Shown in pieces: positions 48,729 to 59,050 of a stretch of 64,000 bases of DNA. Within the stretch, counting starts at the first letter, position 1. Every line of letters starts with the position of its first letter. The position numbers and the translations under genes were made by a program. The DNA is from Paraburkholderia sp. ZP32-5 (lineage in GTDB: Bacteria; Pseudomonadota; Gammaproteobacteria; Burkholderiales; Burkholderiaceae): the NCBI RefSeq assembly GCF_021390495.1, contig NZ_JAJEJP010000001.1, forward strand, positions 2,728,001 through 2,792,000. Direction: 5' to 3'. The notes beneath the pieces were generated by a model. It did no database searches. It had not been told where the DNA came from and saw only the letters and a list, made by a program, of their open reading frames with translations.

Positions 48729-51164
48729 TTATCCGCGCAACCGTGCGCCATATACTCGAGCCAGACGGTCCACAAGAGTTTGAATGGCCAGATCGACCGT
48801 TTCATCCTGAAGGGTTCCGCCAGTATCTTGCAAGGTCACACGGAACGCAAGGCTTTTCTCGTGCGCGGCCAGACCACCGGAAGTGTTTGATTTTGGACGG
48901 AATTCGTCGAAAAGTACAACCTTCTGGACACTCTTGCAGGCCGGTTCGGACTGGGCCTTCTGAAGCTCGTCGAGCAGCGTTTGAACCTCGATTTTCTGAT
49001 CGACGACCACTGCGATATCGCGTCGCACCGGCGGGAATTTCGATACTTCCGATGGAACCGGCAATACTCGCTGCATTAATGCTTCCGCTTCGATTTCAAA
49101 CAGAATCGGCGCATGCGGTAAATCATATTTTTGCATCCAGCGTGGATGCAATTCACCAATCCAGCCCACTGCCCGGCCATTGAGTTCGATACGCGCGCTG
49201 CGTCCCGGATGCAACGCCGGATGCTCGGCCTTCACAAAACGCGCAACCGCCGGCGCGGCCAACGCTTCGAGATCGCCCTTCACATCGAAGAAGTCGACAG
49301 CGCGTGTCGACGCGCCCCATTGCTCGTCGAGCGAAGCGCCGTACGCAAGCGCACCGATCATCTTCGGTTGCGCAAAGCCCTCGACGGCCAGCTCACCAGC
49401 CTTGATCGACGGATCGTGCAGGAACACGCGGCCCGCTTCGAACACGCGCACGCGGTCCGCGGCGCGCCGGTTCAGGTTCGTGCGCAGCACATGGATCAGG
49501 CTGCCGAACAGCGTCGTACGCATCACCGACAGCTGGCTTGCAATCGGATTGATGAGGCGCACCGGGTTGCTGTTGCCCGCGAAGTCCTGCTCCCACTCCG
49601 CGTCAACGAAGCTGAAGTTCACCGTTTCCGCGTAATCGCGCGCGGCGAGCGCGTGACGGATCGCGTGGATCGAGCGCTGCGTCTCGTTGGTCGCGCGCAT
49701 TTCGCTGGTCGCGACCGGCGGGTGCGCCGGGATGTTTTCGAAGCCGTAAATGCGCGCGACTTCTTCGATCAGATCTTCCTCGATCTCGATATCGAAGCGG
49801 TACGACGGCGGCATCACCGAGAACGTGTCGCCATCGCGCTCAAACGTCAGACCAAGACGCGTGAAGATCTGCGCGATCTCATCGGCGCTGATCTCGACAC
49901 CGATGATGCGGTTCGCGCGCGCGACGCGCATCTTCACCGGCTCGCGCTTCGGCACGTTGACGATCTGGTCGTCGACCGGACCGGCCTCACCGCCGCAGAT
50001 GTCGAGAATCAGTTGCGTGATGCGTTCGATATGGTCGACGGTCGTCGCATAGTCGACTCCACGCTCGAAGCGATGCCCTGCATCGGTCGAGAAGTTGTAC
50101 TTGCGCGAGCGACCGCGAATGCTATCGGGCCACCAGAACGCGGCTTCGAGATAGATGTTGGTGGTGTCGAGCGTAACCGCGGTGCTATCGCCGCCCATGA
50201 TGCCGGCGAGACTTTCGATATGCCGCTCGTCGGCGATCACGCCGACCGTTTCGTCGAGTTCGACCGTGTTGCCGTTGAGCAGCTTCAGCGTTTCGCCTTG
50301 ACGGCCCCAGCGCACGTCCATGCCGCCGTGGATCTTGTCGAGATCGAACACATGCGACGGACGGCCCAGCTCGAGCATCACGTAGTTCGAGATGTCGACG
50401 AGTGCCGAGATGCTGCGCTGACCCGAGCGTTCGAGGCGCTCGACCATCCACGCCGGCGACTTCGCGCGCGCGTTGACACCACGGATCACACGGCCCGAGA
50501 AACGGCCGCACAGATCGGGCGCCGAGATCTTCACGGGTAGCGTTTCGCTGAGCTTCACTTCCGCGGGTTTGATCTCCAGCGGGCGCAGCGGCGCGCCGGT
50601 GATCGCCGACGTTTCGCGTGCAACACCGAACACCGACAGACAGTCCGCCTTGTTCGGCGTCAGCTTGATTTCGAAAACGGTGTCGTCGAGATTGAGTGTG
50701 TCGCGGATATCCTGGCCGATCGGCGTATCTTCCGGCAGGATCAGCAGGCCGCTATGATCTTCCGACAGCTTGAGCTCACGCGCCGAGCACAACATGCCCT
50801 GGCTTTCCACGCCGCGCAGCTTCGACAGCTTGATCGCGAACGGCGCGCCGCCCTCTTCGGCCGGCGGCAGCTGCGCGCCCACCAGCGCGACCGGCACCTT
50901 GATGCCCGGCGCGACATTCGGCGCGCCGCACACGATGTTCAGCGTCGCGCCGGTGCCGGCGTTGACCTGACACACGTTGAGTTTGTCCGCATCCGGGTGC
51001 TTGACGACTTCCAGCACCTGGCCGACGACGATCTTCGAGGTCGGCGGCGCGGCCGGCCGCAGGTCTTCGACTTCGAGGCCGGACATCGTCAACGCGTGCG
51101 CCAACTCATCGGTGGTCAGTTGCGGATCGACAAAAGTTCTTAGCCAGGATTCCGGAAATTGCAT
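48729..51164 (-). CDS. pheT: Phenylalanine-tRNA ligase beta subunit
   Basis: 811 residues, standard length. The N-terminus ([19 protein letters not shown]) is followed by a tRNA-binding OB fold ([19 protein letters not shown]). Then come the B3/B4 editing region (VEIKLT equivalents, [14 protein letters not shown]), the B5 domain ([18 protein letters not shown]), and the C-terminal FDX-ACB anticodon-binding domain. With PheS it charges tRNA-Phe. It is separated from pheS by 156 bases, longer than the few bases common elsewhere. ATG 51164 has a weak ribosome site (AGAACC). Confidence 0.96.
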   Translation of the reverse strand: MQFPESWLRTFVDPQLTTDELAHALTMSGLEVEDLRPAAPPTSKIVVGQVLEVVKHPDADKLNVCQVNAGTGATLNIVCGAPNVAPGIKVPVALVGAQLPPAEEGGAPFAIKLSKLRGVESQGMLCSARELKLSEDHSGLLILPEDTPIGQDIRDTLNLDDTVFEIKLTPNKADCLSVFGVARETSAITGAPLRPLEIKPAEVKLSETLPVKISAPDLCGRFSGRVIRGVNARAKSPAWMVERLERSGQRSISALVDISNYVMLELGRPSHVFDLDKIHGGMDVRWGRQGETLKLLNGNTVELDETVGVIADERHIESLAGIMGGDSTAVTLDTTNIYLEAAFWWPDSIRGRSRKYNFSTDAGHRFERGVDYATTVDHIERITQLILDICGGEAGPVDDQIVNVPKREPVKMRVARANRIIGVEISADEIAQIFTRLGLTFERDGDTFSVMPPSYRFDIEIEEDLIEEVARIYGFENIPAHPPVATSEMRATNETQRSIHAIRHALAARDYAETVNFSFVDAEWEQDFAGNSNPVRLINPIASQLSVMRTTLFGSLIHVLRTNLNRRAADRVRVFEAGRVFLHDPSIKAGELAVEGFAQPKMIGALAYGASLDEQWGASTRAVDFFDVKGDLEALAAPAVARFVKAEHPALHPGRSARIELNGRAVGWIGELHPRWMQKYDLPHAPILFEIEAEALMQRVLPVPSEVSKFPPVRRDIAVVVDQKIEVQTLLDELQKAQSEPACKSVQKVVLFDEFRPKSNTSGGLAAHEKSLAFRVTLQDTGGTLQDETVDLAIQTLVDRLARVYGARLRG

Positions 51165-51320
51165 GGTTCTGTGTACGTTCTGATCAGGTTAGGTCCACGT
51201 CCGACAGATGCTTCGCGTATTCCGGTCTCGGACCGGACGACTCGATTCTGCCGGGGACGCTCGCGGCACGCATTGTGTGCGGTACCGCGTTCTATGCTTG
51301 TCGCGCTCGCGCGCGCCGGT

Positions 51321-52334
51321 TCACGCGAATTGGCGCAGGAAACGCAAGTCGTTTTCGAAGAACAGGCGCAGATCCTGCACGCCGTAACGCAACATCGTCA
51401 GGCGCTCGAGGCCGCTACCGAAGGCAAAACCGATGTAGCGCTCCGGGTCGAGACCCATGTTGCGGATCACGGTCGGGTGAACCTGGCCCGAGCCCGAAAT
51501 TTCGAGCCACTTGCCCGCGTTTTTGCCCGTTTCGAACTGCATGTCGATCTCGGCCGACGGCTCGGTGAACGGGAAATACGACGGACGGAAGCGCACGAGA
51601 ATGTCGTCGCGTTCGAAGAATTTTTTCAGGAAATCGGTGTAGACGCCCTTCAGATCCGCGAAGCTGATGTTCTCGTCGATCCACAAGCCCTCGACCTGGT
51701 TGAACATCGGCGAATGTGTCGCGTCGCTGTCCACGCGATACGTGCGGCCGGGCACGATCACCTTGATCGGCGGCGTGTTAGTGCGCGCGTAACGCACCTG
51801 CATCGGGCTCGTATGTGTACGCAGCAGCAGCGGACGACCGTCGGCATCTTTGCCGTCGACATAGAAGGTGTCCTGCATCGAACGCGCCGGATGATTTTCG
51901 GGGCTGTTCAGCGAGGTGAAGTTGTACCAGTCGGTTTCAATCTCGGGGCCGTCGGCCACGTCGAATCCGATCGTACGGAAAATCTGCTCGACGCGCTCCC
52001 ACGTGCGCATCACCGGGTGCAGGCTGCCCGCGCTGGCGCCGCGGCCCGGCAGAGTGACGTCGATTGCTTCGGCCGCGAGGCGCTGGTTCAGCAACGCGTC
52101 GGCGAGTGCCTGACGCCGTGCGGTCAACGCGGCTTCAACCTGCTGCTTGACGAGGTTGATCCGAGCGCCTTCCGTCTTGCGCGTTTCAGGATCGAGTTTG
52201 CCAAGCCCCTTCAACAGTTCGGTCAGCGCACCCGCCTTACCGAGAAAGCGCGCTTTCTCGTTTTCGAGGGTAGTGACGTCGGAGGCTTCTGCGAAGGCTT
52301 TTTGCGCGTCGGCGACAATCTGGTCCAGATCCAT
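51321..52334 (-). CDS. pheS: Phenylalanine-tRNA ligase alpha subunit
   Basis: 337 residues, normal for Burkholderia PheS, from ATG 52334; an ATG 12 bases earlier is the alternative. It has the N-terminal coiled arm ([21 protein letters not shown]) and class II motifs such as [21 protein letters not shown] and the glycine-rich C-terminus [17 protein letters not shown]. It is preceded by the hairpin at 52389-52420 that sits between rplT and pheS, implying attenuation control. Confidence 0.96.
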   Translation of the reverse strand: MDLDQIVADAQKAFAEASDVTTLENEKARFLGKAGALTELLKGLGKLDPETRKTEGARINLVKQQVEAALTARRQALADALLNQRLAAEAIDVTLPGRGASAGSLHPVMRTWERVEQIFRTIGFDVADGPEIETDWYNFTSLNSPENHPARSMQDTFYVDGKDADGRPLLLRTHTSPMQVRYARTNTPPIKVIVPGRTYRVDSDATHSPMFNQVEGLWIDENISFADLKGVYTDFLKKFFERDDILVRFRPSYFPFTEPSAEIDMQFETGKNAGKWLEISGSGQVHPTVIRNMGLDPERYIGFAFGSGLERLTMLRYGVQDLRLFFENDLRFLRQFA

Positions 52335-52384
52335 TGATCCCATCATTTCAACGTCAGTGTTCTATCGAAACAAACCGGTTCTAC

Positions 52385-52459
52385 CAACAAAAACGGGGCT
52401 CGGTGAGGAGCCCCGTTTTTGTTGCAGCGTCACCGAGACTACCGGATGTTCGCTGCAAC
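52385..52459 (-). promoter_or_regulatory. Probable attenuator (terminator/antiterminator) of pheST
   Basis: On the minus strand an intrinsic terminator is formed by the 13-base stem between 52420-52408 and 52401-52389, followed by TTTTTGTTGG. Just before it, GTTGCAGCG (52459-52451) pairs with CGCTGCAAC (52429-52421). Alternatively CTCGGTGA (52437-52430) pairs with TCACCGAG (52406-52399), which would block the terminator. These pairings exclude each other, as in attenuators. A short open frame ending at 52439 carries a Phe TTC codon right before the first hairpin, but it lacks a normal start codon. Confidence 0.65.
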
Positions 52460-52491
52460 GAACCACGCAGTTTTAATTGCCAGAAACGCAA

Positions 52492-52851
52492 TCAGGCTGC
52501 AACGGCGGCTTTCACCTGCTGAACGATCGCAGCAAAAGCAGCCTTGTCGAACACAGCCATGTCGGCCAGCACCTTGCGGTCCAGTTCGATCGAAGCCTTC
52601 TTCAGGCCATTGATGAACACGCTGTACGTCATGTCGTGCTGACGCACCGCCGCGTTGATACGCGTGATCCACAGTGCACGGAACACACGCTTCTTGTTGC
52701 GGCGATCGCGGTAGGCATATTGGCCTGCGCGCATGACCGCCTGCTTGGCGATGCGATAGACGTTATTGCGACGGCCGCGGTAACCCTTGGCCAGCTTGAT
52801 GATTTTCTTGTGACGGGCCCGTGCGGTAACCCCACGTTTTACTCGAGGCAT
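52492..52851 (-). CDS. rplT: 50S ribosomal protein L20
   Basis: 119 residues, standard. [30 protein letters not shown] basic N-terminus, then [20 protein letters not shown]. Strong ribosome site TAGGAGCG before ATG 52851. It lies 29 bases after rpmI and precedes the pheST attenuator. In other bacteria L20 represses the rpmI-rplT messenger; that control is not visible here. Confidence 0.97.
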
Positions 52852-52880
52852 GTTTCGCTCCTATGAGTGTCGGTTAAGGG

Positions 52881-53078
52881 TTAAGCGAACGGCAGCATTG
52901 CGCGCACGGAGTTCAGATCGGAATCATGAACTGCCGTGGAGCCACGCAGATGGCGTTTGTTCTTGGTGGATTTCTTGGTAAGAATGTGACGCTTGAAGGC
53001 CTGACCGCGCTTGACGGTACCGCCCGGACGCACCACGAAGCGCTTCGCAGCGCTCTTCTTGGTCTTCATCTTCGGCAT
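52881..53078 (-). CDS. rpmI: 50S ribosomal protein L35
   Basis: 65 residues, standard. It begins [20 protein letters not shown] and ends SVRAMLPFA, with the basic [13 protein letters not shown] core. The larger frame extending to 53303 is rejected; the ATG at 53078 fits all L35 proteins. It sits between infC (257 bases upstream) and rplT. Confidence 0.97.
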   Translation of the reverse strand: MPKMKTKKSAAKRFVVRPGGTVKRGQAFKRHILTKKSTKNKRHLRGSTAVHDSDLNSVRAMLPFA

Positions 53079-53335
53079 GACAACTCCATTATTAGATGGA
53101 GATGGGTGTGCGGTCGGCCAGTTGGCCCATTTCCCGCCCTTCGAAACCCATTCCACTTGGTATGCAGACCGCCGATACCACCAGCGGCCGCTTTTCGGGA
53201 TTCGCCGCGCATGAACATGCACGCCGCTCCGAAACCTTCCGACACCACGCCGGAGAACCAGCACAGCATCATTAAACTTTCTCAACCGGAGCACACGCCA
53301 CATGGCGCGCTACCGCTCCGGCTCAATTTTCACGC

Positions 53336-53860
53336 TTACTTCTTTTTCTTCGGAGCGAGCACCATGATCATCTGGCGCCCTTCCATTTTCGGCATCTGCT
53401 CGACCTGACCGACTTCGTCGAGGTCCGTGCGCAAGCGCTCGAGCATGCGCATACCGATTTCCTGGTGAGCCATTTCACGACCACGGAAACGCAACGTGAT
53501 TTTCGTCTTGTCGCCGTCTTCGAGGAAGCGGACGAGGTTGCGCAACTTGACGTTGTAATCACCGTCGTCAGTACCCGGGCGGAATTTGACTTCCTTGACC
53601 TGGATGACCTTCTGCTTGAGCTTGGCCTCGTGCTGCTTCTTCGCTTCCTGGTACTTGAACTTGCCGTAGTCCATCAAACGGCAAACCGGCGGAACCGCCT
53701 GCGGGGCGATTTCGACAAGATCCACGTCCTGCTGTTCCGACATACGGAACGCATCAGCGAGTTTCACGATGCCGAGCGGTTCGTTCTCGACGCCGACCAG
53801 TCGCACCTCGGGTGCTGTAATTTCACCGTTGATGCGGTGCGCAGACTTATCAGTAGCGAT
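53336..53860 (-). CDS. infC: Translation initiation factor IF-3 with ATC start codon
   Basis: 174 residues counted from ATC 53860; the frame from GTG 53806 gives only 156. Reading upstream of GTG 53806, the frame codes [17 protein letters not shown], the conserved IF-3 N-terminus, and then meets a TAG stop. Between that stop and GTG there is no ATG, GTG or TTG, so a non-canonical ATC start is required for full-length IF-3. GAGGAAACGTAAC ahead of it provides a ribosome site. infC is known to use ATT in Escherichia as IF-3 autoregulation; ATC here implies the same logic. It lies between thrS and rpmI. Confidence 0.93.
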   Translation of the reverse strand: MATDKSAHRINGEITAPEVRLVGVENEPLGIVKLADAFRMSEQQDVDLVEIAPQAVPPVCRLMDYGKFKYQEAKKQHEAKLKQKVIQVKEVKFRPGTDDGDYNVKLRNLVRFLEDGDKTKITLRFRGREMAHQEIGMRMLERLRTDLDEVGQVEQMPKMEGRQMIMVLAPKKKK

Positions 53861-53910
53861 GTTACGTTTCCTCTAAAAATTAAAAAAAACGAGCCGGGCT
53901 GCCAAGTGGC

Positions 53911-55818
53911 TCACTTGAACGACTGCACGTCCTGGCGCAGACGCTCAATGAAGGCATCAACAGGCATAACGCCCAGATCGACACCACCACGGGCACGCAC
54001 GGCTACCGTTTGGGCTTCACGCTCTTTGTCGCCGACTACCAGCAGGTATGGGACCTTTTCCAGCGTGTGCTCGCGTATTTTATAGCTAATCTTCTCGTTG
54101 CGCAAATCGGCCTCGACTCTAACCCCTTGTTTTTGCAACGATTGAGCCAAAGTCTGCGCATATTCGGCCTGACTTTCCGCGATATTCATTACCACGACCT
54201 GCATCGGCGCGAGCCACGCCGGCATTGCACCAGCATGGTGCTCGATCAGAATACCGAGGAAGCGTTCCATCGATCCAACGATTGCCCGGTGCAGCATGAT
54301 CGGGCGGCGACGGCTGTTGTCTTCGGCGACATATTCGGCGCCAAGACGCTCCGGCAGCACCATATCGAGCTGCAGCGTGCCGCACTGCCACGAACGGCCG
54401 AGCGCGTCCTTGATATGGTACTCGACCTTCGGACCGTAGAACGCGCCCTCCCCGGGCAGTTCTTCCCACGTCACGCCGCAGGCCGTCAGCGCTTCGCGCA
54501 GACCCTGTTCCGCGCGATCCCAGGTCTCGTCCGTGCCGGCGCGCGCGTCGGGGCGCAGCGACAGCTTGATCTCGACATTGTCGAAGCCAAAATCGCGGTA
54601 GACGCTCATCGCAAGCGTATTGAACGCGATCGATTCGCTGATGAACTGATCTTCGGTACAGAAAATATGCGCGTCGTCCTGCACGAAGCCACGCACGCGC
54701 ATCAGGCCATGCAGCGCGCCCGACGACTCGTTGCGGTGACACGAACCAAACTCCGCGTAGCGCAGCGGCAGATCTCGATACGAGCGCAGACCGTGGTTGA
54801 ACACCTGCACGTGACCCGGACAGTTCATCGGCTTGATCGCGTAGTCGCGCTTTTCCGATTCCGTCGTGAACATGTTTTCACGATAGTTCTGCCAGTGACC
54901 GGACGCTTCCCACAGCGAACGGTCCATGATCATCGGCGTCTTGATTTCGAGGTAGCCTGCGTCGTTCACGCGGCGGCGCATGTATTGCTCGACCTGCTGC
55001 CACAGCGTCCAGCCGCGTGGGTGCCAGAACACCATGCCCGGCGACTCGTCCTGCATGTGGAACAGGTCGAGTTGCTTGCCGAGCTTGCGGTGATCGCGCT
55101 TTTCCGCCTCTTCGAGCATGTGCAGGTACGCATCCTGATCTTCCTTCTTCGTCCAGGCCGTACCGTAAATGCGCTGCAGCTGTTCGTTCTTCGAATCGCC
55201 GCGCCAGTAGGCGCCCGCGACCTTCATCAGCTTGAAGACCTTCAACTTGCCGGTCGACGGCACGTGCGGGCCGCGACACAAATCCGTGAAGCCGCCGTGC
55301 GAATACAGCTTGATTTCGTCGGTGGACGGAATCGACTCGATGATCTCGGCCTTGTACTTTTCGCCGATGCTCTTGAAGTAGTCGACCGCTTCGTCGCGCG
55401 ACACCACGCGGCGCGACACCGGCTCGTCTTTCTTCGCGAGTTCCTGCATGCGCTTTTCGATCTTTTCGAGATCTTCCGGCGTGAAGGGGCGGTTGTATGA
55501 GAAGTCGTAGTAGAAGCCGTTGTCGATGACCGGTCCAATCGTGACCTGTGCTTCCGGATACAGATCCTTCACAGCGTACGCGAGCAGGTGCGCCGCGGAG
55601 TGGCGGATGATATCGAGGCCGTCTGCGTCTTTTTCGGTGACGATAGCAAGTGCCACGTCGTGATCGATCAACGCCGACGTATCGACCAGCTCACCGTCGA
55701 TCTTGCCGCCCAGCGCGGCTTTCGCAAGACCGGGGCCAATCGAAGCGGCCACTTCAGCGACGGTCACCGGATGTTCGTACTGTCGAACAGAACCGTCGGG
55801 CAGACGTATCGAAACCAT
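53911..55818 (-). CDS. thrS: Threonine-tRNA ligase
   Basis: 635 residues, standard. TGS domain at the N-terminus ([18 protein letters not shown]), second editing domain ([19 protein letters not shown]), class II core with [37 protein letters not shown] and the C-terminal anticodon-binding domain. ATG 55818 follows GGAGAACGCA. A longer frame to 55917 crosses the terminator hairpin at 55880-55905 and is rejected. It starts the thrS-infC-rpmI-rplT-pheST block and lies downstream of tRNA-Val. Confidence 0.96.
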   Translation of the reverse strand: MVSIRLPDGSVRQYEHPVTVAEVAASIGPGLAKAALGGKIDGELVDTSALIDHDVALAIVTEKDADGLDIIRHSAAHLLAYAVKDLYPEAQVTIGPVIDNGFYYDFSYNRPFTPEDLEKIEKRMQELAKKDEPVSRRVVSRDEAVDYFKSIGEKYKAEIIESIPSTDEIKLYSHGGFTDLCRGPHVPSTGKLKVFKLMKVAGAYWRGDSKNEQLQRIYGTAWTKKEDQDAYLHMLEEAEKRDHRKLGKQLDLFHMQDESPGMVFWHPRGWTLWQQVEQYMRRRVNDAGYLEIKTPMIMDRSLWEASGHWQNYRENMFTTESEKRDYAIKPMNCPGHVQVFNHGLRSYRDLPLRYAEFGSCHRNESSGALHGLMRVRGFVQDDAHIFCTEDQFISESIAFNTLAMSVYRDFGFDNVEIKLSLRPDARAGTDETWDRAEQGLREALTACGVTWEELPGEGAFYGPKVEYHIKDALGRSWQCGTLQLDMVLPERLGAEYVAEDNSRRRPIMLHRAIVGSMERFLGILIEHHAGAMPAWLAPMQVVVMNIAESQAEYAQTLAQSLQKQGVRVEADLRNEKISYKIREHTLEKVPYLLVVGDKEREAQTVAVRARGGVDLGVMPVDAFIERLRQDVQSFK

Positions 55819-55871
55819 TGCGTTCTCCGTGGTGCCGGCCGGCGGCGGCACATACAACCAGGTCAAAAGAC

Positions 55872-55905
55872 AAAAAAAATGCGGCCCCGCTTTCGAGGGG
55901 CCGCA
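55872..55905 (-). terminator. Intrinsic terminator upstream of thrS
   Basis: TGCGGCCCC (55880-55888) pairs with GGGGCCGCA (55897-55905); on the minus strand it is followed by eight T. It lies 62 bases before the thrS ATG, between tRNA-Val and thrS. It may end the tRNA transcript or act as an attenuator of thrS. Confidence 0.88.
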
Positions 55906-56067
55906 CTCACATTTCATGCAAACTTCATCGGCAAAAGTGGTCCTCGACTAGCGTCGCTCCGAAACAGTTTCGGTCAACGTTCGCGGTGTCATAACCGTAT
56001 TCACCTTTTGCGCCCAAGGCGCTTACTGCAGTTTGCGAAATCCCGGCAAGCCGGAATCTCGTTTCGT

Positions 56068-56144
56068 TGGTAGGCTCGATTGGACTCGAACCAACGACCC
56101 CCACCATGTCAAGGTGGTGCTCTAACCAGCTGAGCTACGAGCCT
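56068..56144 (-). tRNA. tRNA-Val (anticodon GAC)
   Basis: A 77-base cloverleaf on the minus strand with encoded 3' CCA. AGGCTCG pairs with CGAGCCT in the acceptor. The anticodon stem ACCACC/GGTGG encloses loop TTGACAT, giving anticodon GAC. T-arm GTTCGAGTCC present. It lies between relA and thrS. Confidence 0.95.
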
Positions 56145-56286
56145 GAAGAAACGAGATTATATGGTGCCCCACGTAGCTTGGCAAGTATTTTTATGCAGAG
56201 ACTTTAATTTCTCGTGACAGATTCACTCATTGCGTGACAAAAGCACGAAGCGCATCACAGGGACATCACCCGATAAAACGCGCAGC

Positions 56287-58530
56287 TCAATTCTTGCGCG
56301 CCGCGCGCATCACTCCAGTGATTTCGCCAAGCAGTGTGCAAGCACGCTGAATCTGCGCGGAGCTCGACACTTCGACGGTGAATTGCATGAACGCCGCGTT
56401 TCGCCGACTTTGCGTTTTCACACCGATCACGTTCATCTTTTCGCGCGCGAATACTTCGGAGATATCGCGCAGCAGCCCCTGCCGGTCGGTTGCCTCGATG
56501 CTGAGGTCGACCGGATAGACCGACTGGCCGCGACCGCTCATCACATCCGCCGACCACGCCGTTTGCAGCACGCGCTCGGGCGCACGCTCTGCCATCCGGC
56601 GGAACGTCGCGCAGTCGCTGCGGTGAATCGACATGCCCTTGCCGCGTGTAACGAAGCCGCAAATATCATCGGGCGGCGCGGGGCGGCAGCAACGCGCGAG
56701 TTGCGTGAGCAACGCATCGACGCCCACCACCAGCACGCCGGTCGAAGCGCCGCGCGCCACACTCGCGCCACTGCTGCGCTTCTCGAACTTCTCCGGCGCC
56801 TCGATTTCCGGCTCTGGCGGCGGCGCATCATGCAGCGCCTGCTCGACGAGCCGCAGGCTGAACTCCTCCTTGCCGACCACGGAGAAGAGATCGTCGGTTG
56901 TCTTGAAGCCAAGCCGGGTAGCCAGCTGGTCGAGGTTGACCGAAGTTTTGCCCTCGCGCTGCAAGGTCTTTTCGACCATCGCCCGGCCGTTCGCGATGTG
57001 CTCCTGCAGTTCGACCGCGTTGAACCACGCGCGCACCTTCTGACGCGCACGCGAGCTCTGCAGATAGCCGAGTTGCGGGTTGAGCCAGTCACGCGACGGG
57101 CCGCCCTCCTTCACCGCGACGATCTCCACGGTCTGGCCGTTCTGCAGCGCTGTGTTCAGCGGCACCATCGCGCCATCGACACGCGCGCCGCGGCAGCGAT
57201 GGCCAAGCTCGCTGTGCAGGTGATATGCGAAATCGATCGGCGTCGCGCCGTGCGGCAATGGAATGACGCGCGCCTGCGGCGTCAGCACGTAGATGTGGTC
57301 GTCGTCGAGCGTGGCCTGCCGCAATTGCTCCCACGGCTGCGTCGCGCGCTCGTCGCTGTGTTCGCCTTCGGACACCTCGTCTTTCCACGCGAGCAACTGA
57401 CGCAGCCACGCGATCTTCTCGTCGTACTTTTCGTTCGCGCTGAAGGTGCCGCCGTAACCGCGCGCGCCCGCTTCCTTGTAGCGCCAGTGCGCGGCCACGC
57501 CGTATTCGGCGAAGCGATGCATTTCGTGCGTGCGGATCTGCACTTCGAACGCGCGACCGTCGTCGCCGATCACGACCGTGTGCAGCGACTTATAGCCATT
57601 CGGCTTCGGCCGGGAAATATAGTCGTCGAACTCTTTCGGCACCGGCTGCCACAGGTTGTGCACGATGCCGAGCACGGTGTAGCAATCCTTGATGTCCGGC
57701 ACGATCACACGGAACGCGCGCACGTCGTAGAGCTCGGCGAAATCGAGCTCCTTGCCGCGCATCTTGCGCCAGATACTGTAGATATGCTTGGGCCGTCCGC
57801 TCACCTCCGCGCGAATATGCGCGGCGGCCAACTCCTGCTGCAGCCGCTCGATCGCCTGCGCGACGTAGCTCTCGCGCTCGACGCGCTTTTCGTCGAGCAA
57901 CTTCGCGATGCGCTTGTAAGTGAGCGGCTCCTCGAAGCGGAACGCGAGGTCTTCGAGCTCCCACTTCAGTTGCCAGATACCCAGACGGTTAGCAAGCGGC
58001 GCGTAAATATCGAGCGTCTCGCGCGCCACGTCGGGCGACGGCGTCACTTTCGCCGCCGCGTAGTAGCGCAGCGACTGCAGCCGCGACGCAAGACGGATCA
58101 ACACCACGCGGATGTCCTGTGCAAACGCGAGCAGCATCTTGCGCAGCGCTTCCACCTGGACGCGGCGCGCGGCCTGCGCATCGCGTCCGGTTTCGGGCAT
58201 TGCATTTTGAGTCGCGCGCAGGCTGATCGTACCGAGACGCAACAGCTTGCGCACGTCGCCGACGAGTTGCGCCACTTCTTCGCCAAAGTTGTCGGCGATC
58301 ACCCGCTCCGGATCGCGCAGATGCGGCGTCAGCGTAAATAGCGCCGCCGCCAGCACCGCGGGCGGATCGACGTTGAGCTTGCGCATGATCGACGCGGTGC
58401 CCGCCGCGTGATCCGCCAGCAGTTCGCCCGACGACAGCCGCACCTCGCCCGCATGCTCGCGCACGAACGCCATCGCTTCGTCGAAGGAAGGAAGAGGATG
58501 AGGCGCGTTCGTGACGGTTTCGGTATTCAT
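56287..58530 (-). CDS. relA: RelA, (p)ppGpp synthetase
   Basis: 747 residues of the RelA/SpoT family. The N-terminal HD region is degenerate: where SpoT has HDxxED the sequence reads LAAALFTLTPHLRDPE, so hydrolase activity is unlikely. The synthetase domain is complete, with YSIWRKMRGKELDF, RAFRVIVPDIKDCYTVLGIVH and KPNGYKSLHTVV. TGS (VIPLPHGATPIDFAYHLHSELG), then zinc-finger/RRM and the ACT domain (DRQGLLRDISEVFAREKMNVIG) follow. It senses amino-acid starvation on ribosomes. ATG 58530 begins MNTETVTNAPHPLPS. Confidence 0.94.
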   Translation of the reverse strand: MNTETVTNAPHPLPSFDEAMAFVREHAGEVRLSSGELLADHAAGTASIMRKLNVDPPAVLAAALFTLTPHLRDPERVIADNFGEEVAQLVGDVRKLLRLGTISLRATQNAMPETGRDAQAARRVQVEALRKMLLAFAQDIRVVLIRLASRLQSLRYYAAAKVTPSPDVARETLDIYAPLANRLGIWQLKWELEDLAFRFEEPLTYKRIAKLLDEKRVERESYVAQAIERLQQELAAAHIRAEVSGRPKHIYSIWRKMRGKELDFAELYDVRAFRVIVPDIKDCYTVLGIVHNLWQPVPKEFDDYISRPKPNGYKSLHTVVIGDDGRAFEVQIRTHEMHRFAEYGVAAHWRYKEAGARGYGGTFSANEKYDEKIAWLRQLLAWKDEVSEGEHSDERATQPWEQLRQATLDDDHIYVLTPQARVIPLPHGATPIDFAYHLHSELGHRCRGARVDGAMVPLNTALQNGQTVEIVAVKEGGPSRDWLNPQLGYLQSSRARQKVRAWFNAVELQEHIANGRAMVEKTLQREGKTSVNLDQLATRLGFKTTDDLFSVVGKEEFSLRLVEQALHDAPPPEPEIEAPEKFEKRSSGASVARGASTGVLVVGVDALLTQLARCCRPAPPDDICGFVTRGKGMSIHRSDCATFRRMAERAPERVLQTAWSADVMSGRGQSVYPVDLSIEATDRQGLLRDISEVFAREKMNVIGVKTQSRRNAAFMQFTVEVSSSAQIQRACTLLGEITGVMRAARKN

Positions 58531-58606
58531 GGTGCGACGGCTCGCCGGGCCAGGCGAATCAACGGGACTTCAACGACGGTAGTACGTAACAGCCAAAGAC
58601 GCGGGC

Positions 58607-58960
58607 TTAGCCGCGCTGCGCCGCGACCACGACGATTTCGACGAGGCATTTCGGATTCGCGAGCTTCGCTTCGACCGTCGCGCGCGGCGGCGTGTCGCCC
58701 TGGGCGACCCACTCGTCCCACACCGCGTTCATGCCGGCGAAATGCACCATGTCCGAAATGTAGATCTGCACCGACAGCAGAAGCGACTTATCGCTGTTCG
58801 CTTCGCCCAGCAGACGATCGATGTGACCGAGCACTTCGCGCGTCTGACCGGCGATGTTTTGCTCCGTGTCTTCGGCGATCTGCCCCGCGAGATAGACGGT
58901 GCCGTTGTGCACGGCCATTTCCGAAAGACGCTTGCCCACGTGATGACGAATGACTGCCAT
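58607..58960 (-). CDS. RidA family protein
   Basis: 117 residues of the YjgF/YER057c/UK114 family. It reads NGTVYLAGQIAEDT and GHIDRLLGEANSDKSLLLSVQIYI, then PPRATVEAKLANPKCLVEIVVVA, the conserved Arg-containing C-terminal motif of imine deaminases. Canonical RidA deaminates reactive 2-aminoacrylate/imines. ATG 58960 gives the normal N-terminus; the frame to 59011 is rejected. It is upstream of relA on the same strand, 76 bases away. Confidence 0.85.
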   Translation of the reverse strand: MAVIRHHVGKRLSEMAVHNGTVYLAGQIAEDTEQNIAGQTREVLGHIDRLLGEANSDKSLLLSVQIYISDMVHFAGMNAVWDEWVAQGDTPPRATVEAKLANPKCLVEIVVVAAQRG

Positions 58961-59050
58961 GAAAGATCCTGAACGGGTTGGTTGATCGAAATTCACTCCG
59001 CATGACGCCAACCGCGAAAGTCGCGCGGGTCGTCAGACGAAAACCCAATA

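Noticed and set aside
52439..52672. 77-residue frame overlapping rplT that ends in the Phe-containing segment
   Set aside because: Its ATG lies inside rplT in another frame with no ribosome site; only the last residues are of interest as a possible leader, discussed under the attenuator.
53336..53806. infC beginning at GTG 53806
   Set aside because: It removes the conserved N-terminal residues encoded just upstream in the same open frame.
53911..55917. Longer thrS start at 55917
   Set aside because: It would translate through the terminator hairpin, adds 33 residues not found in ThrS, and the ATG at 55818 has a good ribosome site.
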